Shown here: positions 1-12,125 of the stretch, piece by piece
Position numbering within the stretch: the stretch's first letter is position 1
How the letters are laid out: the number at the start of each line of letters is the position of its first letter
DNA from: Chrysoperla carnea
Taxonomy: Eukaryota > Arthropoda > Insecta > Neuroptera > Chrysopidae
Direction of reading: 5' to 3'
Assembly (NCBI RefSeq): GCF_905475395.1
Contig: NC_058339.1
Coordinates: 50,477,172-50,541,171, forward strand
DNA length: 64,000 nucleotides
The notes under the pieces: model-generated
What the model was told of the DNA's origin: nothing
What the model saw: the letters and a program-made list of their open reading frames with translations, nothing else
The model's database searches: none
Position numbers and translations under genes: made by a program

Positions 1-555
1 AATCAGCATTAGTATTATTCTTTTTATTAATATATGTTTCGAAACAGTCATGAATAATAAAATTTCAACCCATATGTGACTGTTCACAAGACTACACCGA
101 AAAAAGTAATGGTAAAGTGTTAAGAACAAAAAATTTCAATTTACCTACCTATTATAGTTTGGTTATTGAAATAAATACCACGATACTCGAAATAAAACGA
201 ATAATAAAATGTTTAACATATTTATTTTTAACTTTGTAAAAAATGTTTGTATTGTGTTATAAGAATAAATTTAGATACTGACGGTGGTTTCGTTGCAATT
301 CAAATATCGATAAACATTTTATTTACAGTATCGTGTTATTTATTTCAATAACTATATCTTAAAGTGTCTTTTCAGAAAAACAATTTTTGTTGCTTTTTTG
401 ATAGAATACCCTTCGAAAATTATAAAGCAAAATTCGTATTATTTTGGAAATTTTAAAGTGTATTAGTACAATACAAATAATACCAACTTTTAACGTGTTA
501 TTTAACATGCGCAATAACAATCAGTTCTAAAATACTTAAAGCTAAAAAACAGCAG
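1..555. other. AT-rich stretch, nothing recognised
   Basis: No gene, RNA or repeat could be supported. Confidence 0.6.
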
Positions 556-760
556 CTATGTTTCAAGTGTGAGTTTAGGGTTCCGTACCCGAAAAAACTT
601 AAAATTGGCGATGATCTTCCAAATCGGCTCAGTTTGGAAAAAGCTTTGAAAAAAAAGTAGTTTTATGGAGTGTGTTCTTAGATATGTTTCAAAGCGAGTT
701 TTGGGTTCCGTAGCCGAAAAATTTATCGGGTTTTTTTTTTAATTTTGTAAATTTCACTTG
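556..760. repeat. 'GTTCCG' repeat, copy 1, with tandem duplicated unit
   Basis: GAGTTTAGGGTTCCGTACCC and, about 125 bases later, GAGTTTTGGGTTCCGTAGCC mark two tandem versions of one unit (each preceded by GTTTCAA-). The same unit occurs inverted near 56.9 kb. It resembles a non-autonomous repeat widespread in insects; the superfamily is not identified. Confidence 0.65.
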
Positions 761-3700
761 TTGATATCTTTTATTTTTCTGAATGAAAAAATGTCATCTA
801 CATTAATGAATTCCCAGCTAATTTTTAAAATTTAACAGCATTATATCTATAAAATTTTCTACTTATACATCATTGGAAAAATAGGTTAGAATGAAGTTGA
901 ATAAAAATTGAATGAAGTTTTCATTGATTCATTAGGGATATGTTTGGAATAGCATATCAGGTAAAATCGAGTTCCTTGATCAGTTTGCGAAATTTTTTGT
1001 GAATTCCATTAATACAGCCCTCTCTCTAGGCATGGATGATCGTGAGTTTGTAAGTATAGGCTTCAGACTTAAATAATGAAAAGTAAAAAAATCCAACAGT
1101 AAGAAATTTCATGAGTTATGGGCGATCAGTTATGGTATATTTTCTGATTATTTGTAATTGATGTCTTCACATTTGATGAAATTTATCACTATCGCGACAG
1201 TAATTTACATTAAAGTTGCAACCTTTCTATATGACATTATATGACCATATCTACATGTCACGAAATCTGATCAGGATATTTACGATTTTATAATACAAAT
1301 AACTCATATCAATGTTGGAATTTAACTAAACTAAAAAGTAGGACAGTCATTAAGAAAAAAAGAAATTATTGAAAAAAACGTGGGGTGCTTTTTTATGTAT
1401 TTTATAACGACTTTTCTTTTACCAATATCTGAAAATAAAATTTTAAGAATAATTTCTCTATTTCTACTAACTTAAAAAAATTATTTTTTCCTTTATATTT
1501 CAGCTACTTAGCAGTAAAACATATTTTTTTCGTATGTCCTAGAATTGTAATTTTACCAATCCTTAACACTTTAAACGAGTTGTGATTACGAATAATGAAA
1601 TAGATACTTAAGTTTAAGCTATTTAAATTCTAAAATTATTAGCGCCTGGTCTATACACACACGGAACAAAATAAACTGTAATTAGTATGTAAATAAAATT
1701 AATTATTTAAAAAGTCATTAAAACAAAATTGATATCACCAATTATACAATCTAAATTTCAAAAAATTTTCATGTGTATATGAATTTATGATGACAAATGA
1801 TTTTATAGCTCACACACATACACATATACACACACATACAAACGCATACATACACTTTTTTTTAATATCATTTTTCAAATTTACAAAAAAAAATATAATT
1901 ATTTTTATTTTAATTCCCCACATCAACACCTCATCAAAAATAATATGCTTTATTCTTTTCGTCATTTACAATTTTTAGCTCTCGTCAAAAACAAAAAATG
2001 TCATTTATTTATCCTGACTGAAATGAGGTAATTTGAAAATACATGTATATAGTCACACATACATACTTAAATATTTAACAATCATTCATTTTTATACAGT
2101 GTATTCGTTTTAAATTCAGTATCTGCAAAAATAAAACTAGCTAATTCTAATTGAATTTTCTTCAGTTTCTTGATAATATATTGCTATATATTTCTCGTAT
2201 TCTAGATAAGAACGAGATGATCAAACAAGGTATCGATCTCGAGTAAAGCCCTAACATTTCACTAGTATAAACTTTGGAAATTATTTTTCCAAGCTATTAT
2301 GACACAAGAAGAACTTCAACCAAGACATCCTCTAATTTTACGCTGTTTTATTTAGCAAACCGTCTTTCACAAAAACATAAACTCGAAAAAGATAAATATA
2401 GGGTTGTTCACGCTATACGACACGGAAGATTATGGCTAAACGGTTTGATTTTAACCGAATTTCCTTTCAGGAATAGATAAAGAGGTGGTCGTACATTTAA
2501 AAATATTTTCGTAATATACAGGGTGGCCGGCAATGTGGAATGTATCAAAATTATACTTTTTTTTAATGGAACAGCTGTTTGGCGCTGCGTTTATTATTTA
2601 ATTTTCTGGTTCTACGATCAAAATAAAGGTGTTTTTCATGACTTTTACTTTACTTTCACTTCAAGGTTTTTGAAATATACTATATTTTGTGAAATTATAG
2701 AAGCAATATTAACTTTCAATTTCTCAAAGCCTATATATCAATTTTTTAACTACATTTAACTTAGAGTCTACTAATCGATTGAGTTTCTTGTCGCAACTGT
2801 GAATAATTAATTGAATTACGTGTATAGACTGTTCCAAAATTATGGCTAAAGAATTACAAGTTTTAAACGATAATAACTGTGTACGATTCCATGAAAAACG
2901 CACACTGACCTTGGAATTAAACGCTTCCGGGAGTCATTTCGTTACATTATAAGAAATTTTAGCTTTATTTACCAAAAAAAAAAAAATGTATAATAATGCT
3001 GTAGATATCATGATGGAAAATGGTCGTTTAAGACGAGACCATTAAAAAACTGAGACTCAACGTGAGACTCACGTCTACATACTAGGAGGCTAAGACGATA
3101 CGAGATTCAAATAAATTTTGTCTTGTAAATTTTATCCTATCTTGTCTAACAAAATAATACTCATACAATACTCTAAAATATACTCATTAGCTACCGAACT
3201 TGGATAAATCTCATTTAAGCTTAGTAACGAGTAGGTACAGTGAGTCAAACCAAAGTTTATAGAAATACTTCTCTCAACAACTTTATTATTTTTCGCATAT
3301 AATTCAAGCCACGTCTGAAATTTAAAAAAACAATTTTCTTTTATGAAATCTAAGAACGGAGTATAAGTGTTTACTTATTCGACTCTATTACTATATTTGA
3401 CTTTTTGCGACAGCATTTTGCATCACAAATTCTTCTTGTGCAATTATTGACATCTTGCAGATGATATTACTCTTTTTGAGAACTTACGAAATTAAAGATT
3501 GTCATCAATTAATTGCACAATCTGTATAATTTTCAATAATTTCATTTATAAAATTCTGTATGTAAAGCATTTTATCGGAATACCTATACAGTATAATAAT
3601 AATATAATAATATTATTTGTATTGTGTGTACAACAAACGGCTCAAATATTATACAAGTGATGAAGAGGGTCGATCATCATTCTCATTCGAGAACGTTACA

Positions 3701-3960
3701 GCTACAACATTCATTCCAGTCAGAATTGTATTTTGATATCTCTTTTGTAACCATAAATCTATTTCATTCTATGATAAAATTTATATACGCTATGTGCTTA
3801 AGAGAAGGTGTAGTACCAAACAAAACAAAAATTACATTTACTTTTGGAAGTCAATTTTTGAATATTTATAATAAAAAATGTGGATAAAACCTTTAAAAGT
3901 TTTCTTTACAGGCATCCTCGTTTTTGGCCACTTAGTAACACCTTTAACTGGTGTTTTATC
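761..3960. other. AT-rich stretch
   Basis: It holds a CA-rich microsatellite-like tract near 1.81-1.85 kb and a repeat-like 'ACAGGGTGGCCGGCAA' near 2.52 kb. The ORFs at 2.27, 2.52 and 3.62 kb have no recognisable domain. Confidence 0.5.
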
Positions 3961-4241
3961 TAACGGTTTTTAAGATGGGTCCCACGGACCCAAGACCCAA
4001 TTGACCTACGTTGCTCATTTACAAACTCGACCTAAATTTTTGCGTCCTGAATACGCTGCAAAAATTTCAGCTTGATATCTTTTTTCGTTTTAGGGTTATC
4101 GTGTTGGCAGCCAGACCGACAGACGAACAGACGGACAGACAAAATTTTGTTCATAGCATCAATATTTTTAAGCGTTACAAACTTGGTACTAAACTTAGTA
4201 TACCTTGTATATCTTGTATATTACATATATGCATGGTATAA
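3961..4241 (-). repeat. Family S dispersed repeat, copy 1 (internally deleted)
   Basis: It shares, in reverse, the family landmarks: AAGTTTAGT-CCAAGTTTGTAACGCTT, a CTGTCCGTC-rich stretch, AACACGATAAC, GATATCAAGCTGAAATTTTT, GTAAATGAGCAAC and GGTCAATTGGGTCTTGGGTC. It lacks the roughly 45-bp segment between AAAATTTTG and the CTGTCCGTC run that other copies have. ORFs over it are chance frames. Confidence 0.85.
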
Positions 4242-5142
4242 AAATTTAAAAAACACGGTTTATTGAACTAAAAAGTGGATAAAAATTTGAATTTCAATAT
4301 AGAATACTACACAATTAAAATCATTATCCGTTTTTTATTGTAATAATTATTGTCTTTTTAGTATATTAAACTAGAATCTTATTTTCTCGACCTTTTACAC
4401 TATTTTTAATTAAAACTAAAATACGAAATAAGAAAAACCAACCACTTCTAGAAGTGAGTTACAATATAATTTAGAGCACAAAAGTCCACTTGTAAATAAA
4501 TGATTAGTAAAAGCAAAGTTTTGTACTTTCAATTTGTAAAAAATGTTATTAGCACTTTAATAACAAACAAATGCACGCGAATAATCAATCATTCTCTATG
4601 TATCTACTGTCGATGAAACTAGAGAATGAACCAAAGTACATTGTACTCTTGGTACTACATCTTACCCTACGCTATGTGTATGTATAATGTTCTTGTTGAC
4701 TTATTAGCTGAGAATGACTATGCAGAATGCGTGGCGGCGCTCGTTGTGACTTTTTTTCAGAAGGATTATTATTATTGGAACATGAGCCGTCGTAATGAAA
4801 TTCAATTCAATGATATAATAATTGTTCGTTCATGTAAATAAAAAAAAATCACTCGTTCTGGATGTTTGTGGATTTTCAATGGAAATTGATGTGTCATCGT
4901 CATATTCATTGCGTTGTTGTTGTTGTTGTTGTTGTTGCTGTTGGTTGATTCGATTTTTGGACAGCCCTTATAAAATTGTCAAGTACATACGGATATATAA
5001 TAGTGTATATGGCTATACAAAATGATTCAGTAAAATGTATTTGCGAATTGGAAATAGTTGTTAATTAAGTTAACCGGTCATAATATCCCAGTAATTAATG
5101 TCCTTTTAACTTAGATCCCAGTCAAATTTTCTCGTGAACATC
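4242..5142. other. AT-rich stretch with a (GTT)n tract
   Basis: A short ORF at 4.63-4.84 kb is unrecognised. Nothing else was seen. Confidence 0.5.
4913..4943 (+). repeat. (GTT)n microsatellite
   Basis: Eight GTT units followed by GCTGTTG. Any poly-Cys ORF read across it is an artefact. Confidence 0.95.
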
Positions 5143-5406
5143 TCATGACAATAATATACTGTACCAATTAGATAAAATCTCAAGAGTACCTCCCTTTTTA
5201 TATTTCGTTAAAACTGTCATATACAATTTGTCCTGGCCTTTAATGGGGTCCAAATGGCACGATTCTGCTAGTTTTTTTGCCTTTACGTTAACTGTGTAAT
5301 TAAGTCCACCATTCGATCCATGGAGTACCCAAGGCTTTATTAAAACCGAATTAGAGCTTATTTGCAGATTATTTGGCGTTCGCGTTAACGTTATCCTTAA
5401 ATCCAT
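5143..5406 (-). other. Unrecognised 87-codon ORF, possibly transposon-derived
   Basis: The frame (… LNYTVNVKAKKLAESCHLDP …) has balanced composition. Part of it recurs weakly at two other places: near 12.21-12.26 kb (minus strand, FNHRVDVKVKKLA) and near 32.80-32.84 kb. This suggests a scattered repeat and not a host gene. No signal peptide or domain was recognised, and stops flank it closely. Confidence 0.2.
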
Positions 5407-5440
5407 CCGGTTGGATGGTCATTGTCTTCATATATTATAA

Positions 5441-6052
5441 TACCAAATATATATATGAAATATATTAAGCTATAGTAACTTTAGTCCCAAGTTTGTTATA
5501 CCATGTATATATGAAATATATCATGGTATACTAAGTTGAGTCAAAATTTTATGAAGTATTCATAACATCATCTAAGTGCATTCGTGATTGTCTGTCCGTC
5601 TGCCTGACAACACAATATTTCAAAAACGAAAAAAAGACCAAGCTGAAATTCTCACAGCGCGCTCCAGACGACCAAAAATTTGTGGTCGAGCTCGTAAATG
5701 AGCAACATAGGTCAATTGAATATTGGGTCCAAAAGACCCATCTTTTAAACTCTTAGAGATAGAACAAAGGTTTTAATGTAAAACATATTTCTTCTAAAAA
5801 AGTAAACAACTTTTGTTTCAAACATTTTTTCGTAAAAATCACTGTTTACCCGTGAGGACGCAAATTATATAGTATGTATCATATGGGAATTTCAGTCATG
5901 TGTGTGTGACATGTATATATGTATGCCGGACGATCTAAGAGTGTCTAACTCTCTTTACATACATGACGTGAAAAAAAAAAACGTTTCCGTAATCAACACT
6001 CTCTATACATGGTATTTCAACAGTTAACTCAAGTCAATTTATTGGTTTCACT
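5441..6052 (+). repeat. Family S dispersed repeat, copy 2 (near full length)
   Basis: It carries the family landmarks in order, through ACCCGTGAGGACGCAAATTA and a 3' part ending GGTATTTCAACAGTTAACTC and GTTTCACTAG. Its start duplicates the TATACCATGTATATATGAAA motif. It is diverged from copy 5 but collinear over about 600 bp. There is no coding capacity. Confidence 0.85.
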
Positions 6053-7665
6053 AGTTTTTCATAAAATAATTTTGTTTTAGGGATATCATTGTCATGAGAT
6101 TTTATTTCTAAAGATATTTTAGTAATACATTTTCATAGAATTTAAGTAAATGCGGACTATTTTCTGCCGTTTCATGACCTGCAAGTCGTTACTTAGCTCA
6201 AATAGCTATCAAATGGATTGACAGTTGATGAACAACACTATAACTGAATCATTCTGTCATTGACATTACAATCAAACCATTGACATTACCATATAACATG
6301 ATACAATTTATTTAACAATATAACCATGTGGACTAAGACGAAACCGAAAACAAGATACATTGTTATTTAATGTTTTTTAAATGAAAATAGTTTTATGTTT
6401 TTTTCAATTTTTTTCCCAACTTTGATGTTTGTACAATGATAAAAAATATTTTTTTTTTAACAAATAAAATTGAATATATTTAAATTAATTTTAGCAAAAC
6501 TTATTCATGATTTGAAGGAATCTACTTTTCAATACCATTGTTATTCAAAAATGTCGAATCTACTGATTTAATCTCTGTTAATAAATATTTTACTACGATT
6601 TAAAATATTACACATTTCAAAAATTTTAAATAATCTCAGTAGCTTTTGAAGTCGAGCTTTTATTTAAGATAATGGTTTAAAAGGGAGATTTTCATACAAT
6701 TAAGGGCGAAAACTAAACACTACAAACTATCATTTTTACCTAAAAGGAATTTTCTATGCGCTTTCTCGTTTATTATTTTTTTCATCAATGTAGGCAGGTC
6801 AGTTTGCATTTTCTCACTTCTTCCCCGTAGATGGTCTAAAGTTTTATTATATCTACTTGAATAAGTGAAAAATTTCAACAATTCTGTGTGGATAACTGAC
6901 TCAAAAATTATAATTTTTATTTTTCGAACTGAATCGTATAGAAAATCGCAAAAAAATGAAAGACAAGCATCGGAAAACTATAAGTACCAATATACAACAG
7001 TCTTAAAATAAAAACGTAGAATTGCGAAAAATCAGCATGATAGTGTATCTCTTGAAGATAACCAGATATATTGCCATAACATCTGCAAACAGTTAACTAA
7101 TATCTAGATGAATAACTCTCAAAGTTGCCATGAAATAATAACTATTGCATAAACGGTAGTTTGATTTTTGTATGTTTTTATACTTAATACAGAACTTTCA
7201 TGGTAAGCAAGTTGCCTAAGAATTGATAATAAATAAATATAATACAAAGCTTGTTTAACAAATAATTATAATTTTATTAACATGTTAAATTACAATTTTC
7301 TTAAATTAAATAGTAATTTTATAACCACAAAATTTACCAACTTGTTTTAGTATATATAAATGTTAAGATTTCTTATGATGTATTTTGTACATTGTTATGT
7401 GTCCGGTTTAAAGCCGGATATTGTTATTTACCTTAAAGTAAAGATTTCTGAATGTGTCTATGTATATGCACGGAAACATCAGGAAGATCCCTTTTCAAAT
7501 ATTCTACCCTATTCCATCTAGTATAGGCATAGTTTTCTAGGTGTATATGTTACCGACAAAGTGTATAATATGTGTATTTTATAGATAGAAGACCTAAAAC
7601 GTTCAATCAATTATATATTAGATTGATTTTTAATAATATTAACATTTTGATATGCAGTTAATAAA

Positions 7666-7699
7666 ATAAGACCTAATATAGAGATATATTAGGTCTTAT
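7666..7699. repeat. Perfect 15-bp hairpin, GAGA loop
   Basis: ATAAGACCTAATATA (7666-7680), GAGA, TATATTAGGTCTTAT (7685-7699). No associated gene or element was recognised. Confidence 0.8.
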
Positions 7700-8897
7700 A
7701 TAATATAAAAAATTTTTATGACGATATGTCAGGTAAAATAATCCCTTTTATAATCTATAAAACGATCTCTATTTTGTGTGTAAAAGTATAAAAGGTGAAA
7801 TGATTCCCCATCATGTGGCAGGTCTTGAGTGTGTTAATTTTATATTATTTTACAAATGATTTTTAAAGACAGCTAATATTTTATGTGATCTGTTTGGTAA
7901 AAAAATTCAATGGGATTATTTTACCCACCTATTCTTACAAGGTCAGTTAAACGATACCTTTTGAGGATTATTGAATAGTTCTAAAAATTTGAACAAATTA
8001 AAAGGAATTGGCATACCAATATTGCAATATTTGAATGAAGAAATCAAAAATATTTCGACGTTATACATAGCTCGAAAATTTCGGCTATGAATGACATTTT
8101 TTCTTAGGGGAATCATTATAGAATAGCTTCCCTTATATTCATATATTGCTTATTTTTAAAGAAACAAAATGTGTCGCGTTTTTTTACTACGATTATTTAC
8201 AATGGACAGCGCTTCTATAAAAGTCCTGCATTATATAATTTAACGGTAACATTCATAACAGAGTTAGATTTTCGGATAGTCAAAGAGAAGTACTAGCTAT
8301 TTTATTATAAATGTATGTATTTTAGTTATATAATACTAATTCTTCAGAGACGTTAGTTAACCCTTACATAGAGAAGTTACCACATCCGTTTCAATAAACT
8401 TATCATACAGTATTTAACAACCAAGAATATTATTACTATAATAGAAGGATTTCTTGTTATTATTATTAGAAGAAAATATTTTAATAGTAGACATTGTTTA
8501 AATACTTTTGTTCACTAAGTACTTACTCACTAACTGTGTGTTGATTGTTTGTAGTCTATAAGTAAATTAAATTTAATGAAATTATACAAATGTTTTATAA
8601 TAATTCTTGTTTTATCATCAAGATATTTATCTTAATTAAATTATTTAATTACTTCGAATATTTCATATAAAATTATTTAACATGCAATAACATTAGATTG
8701 GGTCAATTATAAAAAATAATATTTATTAAAGGATGTACGAGCGACAGGGCAATTTTGAATAAAGGCTTGATTTTATTTTTATATGAAATTGGACCAAGTA
8801 TAAATCAATTCTTAAAATTTTAGGGGAGGTTGCCCGATTATTTAACTAAATAAATGACTTCAAAAGCAGGCATATTTAACATTGGTTTTAAAATATT

Positions 8898-8946
8898 CAA
8901 TAATTTATTATTTAAATTTAAATTAAAGTTAAATAATAAATTATTG
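8898..8946. repeat. Perfect 18-bp hairpin
   Basis: CAATAATTTATTATTTAA and TTAAATAATAAATTATTG flank a 13-base loop. The stem is almost purely A/T, so chance is more likely than for the other hairpins. Confidence 0.6.
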
Positions 8947-10571
8947 AAAAAAAACCCTCGTGTCCGACTAATTATGGATGTATGTATGAACACGGAAGTG
9001 GGGACACAAATTTTAAAAAAATATTTTTTTCATTTTTGATGGTGAATTATGTTATAACTTGACAATATAATACGAAACGTAAGAATGCAATTTTTCGATA
9101 TCTGGAGTAATTTTCAAAATATTGAAAAATGAAAAATTTTTTTAACTATTTAGCTTTCGAAAGTCAAAGTTGAAAATAAGGTACAAATAATTTCAACAAA
9201 ACAAAAACTAATAGAATGGATTTCCATAAATTTAATGAATACAAAATAATTTTTGATGATTTGAAAATATAAAGAATGGTGATACTGCATTTACCATGAG
9301 AGCTCAACGATAAATATAAAAAAGGTAAATAGGTATTTTACACCTAGTGATGCCGTAAGAGGCAATAAAAAATCCGCAAAAGATAATAATAATCTAGATA
9401 TCCAATAAATATTCGAGAGATAAACAATAAATAATCAAAAACAAACGATTGTTCAAACAGTCACTAAAGATTTTTTATCTTATCCCAAAACGGGGATTAC
9501 TCCACTTTGTGGTGTGTATTTTAACATAATGTCTATCTCAATAGCTCTTAGAAAAAAGAAATTTATTTTTAAGAAAAAATAAATAAAATGTGAAACAAAT
9601 CGAGGATTATTTTTTTTACATCTACGATTGCAGATAAGTCCTAGTGTAATAACATCCTTCAAGATGTAAATCGAATTGAAAAGCATCCCTTTAGATAATA
9701 TGCTAAATAAAATTAATTAGTTAAGTTAGATTTAATCTTATATCACAACCTAAAGGTGTTTACTATTAGAAACTATTTGCGTACGTACGCCGTATACGAC
9801 AAGTAAATATCCGGGTGGATAGTATTAAACATTGTGTGTTATATAATACGCCTAAAGTCCTATAGGATTAATATTCTATCCTTAGGACACAATTGATTTA
9901 TCCATATAATATAAATATATCTTTACATTTCTGTATTTCTTGTCTTTAGATACAATGCCGTAATGCTTTCGTGGATTTGTGCACTAGAATGTATAAGAAG
10001 ACAGTACATTTTGCACTGAATAAAATACAAAATTTTTCACTTTGCGATTAACAAACACGTCAGAAAGTTTTTAGTTTTGAGCATTATTTTTAAATCACTC
10101 CCAACTATGGTGTTAGCTTTTGATTTACCGTGTTTTTTCTTAATTTGTTACCTCATAAGGGGGTGATTCCAAAGTTCTTCCTTAATAGCACAAAGTAATT
10201 AAATCAAAATAGAGCTATCTTAAAATCCATAAAACTTCCATTTTTTTATTCTTTAGAAACTTTAAGGCGTTCTTATGCCACCGTATTTCTTTATGTGCGT
10301 TTATAGGAAAATTAATTCGACAACAGTTTTTCTTTCTATTCCTTCCTTTAATCATGTAAAATCATTTCAACTTTTGTATTATCATCATGTTTTATTTCTC
10401 TGCTAAAATCTTTGTTTCATGAATATTATTAATAGAGATAAAATTGTTTAGAAACTTTAATTTGAGTTTCTAATCAAGAAAATACATCAAATTTGTCATT
10501 TTCATTGAAAATAATTTTTCAATTCAATATAAAATTATAAATTGAAACAATTACAAAAAAAAAAAACACTT

Positions 10572-10644
10572 CGCCCAACGTGGGGCTCGAACCCACGACC
10601 CTGAGATTAAGAGTCTCATGCTCTACCGACTGAGCTAGCCGGGC
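10572..10644 (-). tRNA. tRNA-Lys, anticodon CTT
   Basis: Read on the minus strand, a complete cloverleaf is visible. The acceptor stem GCCCGGC pairs with GTTGGGC (two G-T pairs) and the discriminator is G. The D arm holds AGTCGGTAGA, the anticodon loop CTCTTAA has CTT at 10609-10611, and the T arm carries GGTTCGAGCCCC. There is no intron and no encoded CCA, as expected for a eukaryotic nuclear tRNA. The A box (TAGCTCAGTCGG) and B box (GGTTCGAGCC) are intact. A run of T on the coding strand (10553-10566 on the plus strand reads A) provides the Pol III terminator. It stands alone among repeats. It looks functional and not like a SINE head. Confidence 0.97.
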
Positions 10645-11882
10645 TTATGTTCTACAACTTAAATGTAACGAATTCCAATGCCGAATTGTTAAAAATTTGG
10701 CTACATTCCAAAATAAAATATCTATACCTACTTTAAAATATAAATATGAAGTACGATATTTTATTGATTGAACAAAAATACTTTTTTTATGAAAAGTCAT
10801 AATAAAGAATTTAATCCCTGAATCGTATAAAAATGTATATATGTTTATGTGTAATGTAGTGAAGCCTGAACACATTTTATTTGATACATACACACATGTT
10901 TATCTACCGTTCATATTTAGAAAGAGACACAAATACTTAGATGTTTCTATATCGAATTATATATTATATCTTCTATTCAATATGGAGAACTGATAATAAT
11001 ATAGTATTTTATACATAAGACATGGTAAAAAGTCATTTAAACAGAATGAGCATGCCATATCGAGTGTGATAATCGTCACTTTATGATTATCCACCCATAT
11101 TATTTTCTCAATATCGCTGATGACTTTTCAAACAACATGGGAAAACTTTCAGTTCAAATGTTCTTTTAGCATTACTATTATATGTTATATAATATTTGAA
11201 AGAAGTATAAAGCTTACTTCAAATGATCTGAACAATTTCTCGTTATTGTTTCAATTTTTCGCATAGTTTTAGAATTAAAGAGTAACTGTATCTAAAAGCG
11301 ATAATGAACACAGAACGCTACCTGTGCCTCTTATCTGAAAAAGAAGCTTCTTCTTAGAAACAAAATACATTTTTTGACATGCTGAGCATGAGCGCAAAAT
11401 TGCTTTAGTACGTCACGTTTTCGAGAAATTCGCCCCTTAATATATTTTTCCCCTTAATTCGAAGTCATGTTTCACCGGTGAATAATTTTTGCTCTCAAAA
11501 AAAATTCCATTCATTTCCCTTCAAAGGCTATTTAAAAATTTGCTAATATTTTTTGCCTGGAACTACAGTGTGTATTTTAAATATATAATAAATATTATAT
11601 GATTTCTCGAAGAGTAAAAGGAATATCGGAAATCTTCAAAAAGTAATTTGAAGGAAGAGGGGACAGAAAGGTTGCCTTCCAATTTCCATATGAGTAAAGA
11701 ATTGCATAATGGTGTTACGGGATTTCCAATCTAATCGAAAAACGGATTGTTCCCTTTTATGGGTAAAAACATTTCGAAAACCTTATGTATTAGAATAATT
11801 CTGAAGACGAATTCGAATTCAGCAGTCATCTTACAGGAATTTAAAATTTCAGAAATTCATCTTACACAGATGGACTAAGATA

Positions 11883-12125
11883 TTAAAAAGATAGAATATT
11901 CATCAAATCAAATTCCGAATTAAAAAACTTGTTTTCTACTATCTTTGTGTCTCTGGCTGTTTTTAATTCCTCGTGCATTACACCCTCGATCATTTGATCC
12001 CGTGATCTAAACCGTTGTCATTAATCACATTGCCACATTAATTTTTTATCCCCGTCAAATTGATCTCCGAAAAATTCATCCTTTCCCATATTGTCCCCGA
12101 TTATTTTAGCCTTAGTTATTCCTTC
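11883..12125 (-). pseudogene. Decayed coding stretch, family unknown
   Basis: One minus-strand frame gives GDNMGKDEFFGDQFDGDKKL-MWQCD, then TAA TGA, then QRFRSRDQMIEGVMHEELKT-ARDTKIVENK up to a TAA at 11883. The hydrophilic, acidic composition is unlike the Phe/Ile/Asn/Lys noise of nearby frames. It could be an old gene or transposon ORF; no family is recognised. Confidence 0.25.

Larger units (their letters stand above)
6053..10571. other. AT-rich stretch with two hairpins
   Basis: Apart from the hairpins at 7.67 and 8.90 kb, a repeat-like block (GTACGAGCGACAGGGCAATT) lies near 8.73 kb. No gene was seen. Confidence 0.5.

Noticed and set aside
4822..5025. ORF with a run of cysteines, resembling a Cys-rich peptide
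   Set aside because: The cysteines come from the (GTT)n microsatellite read in one frame.
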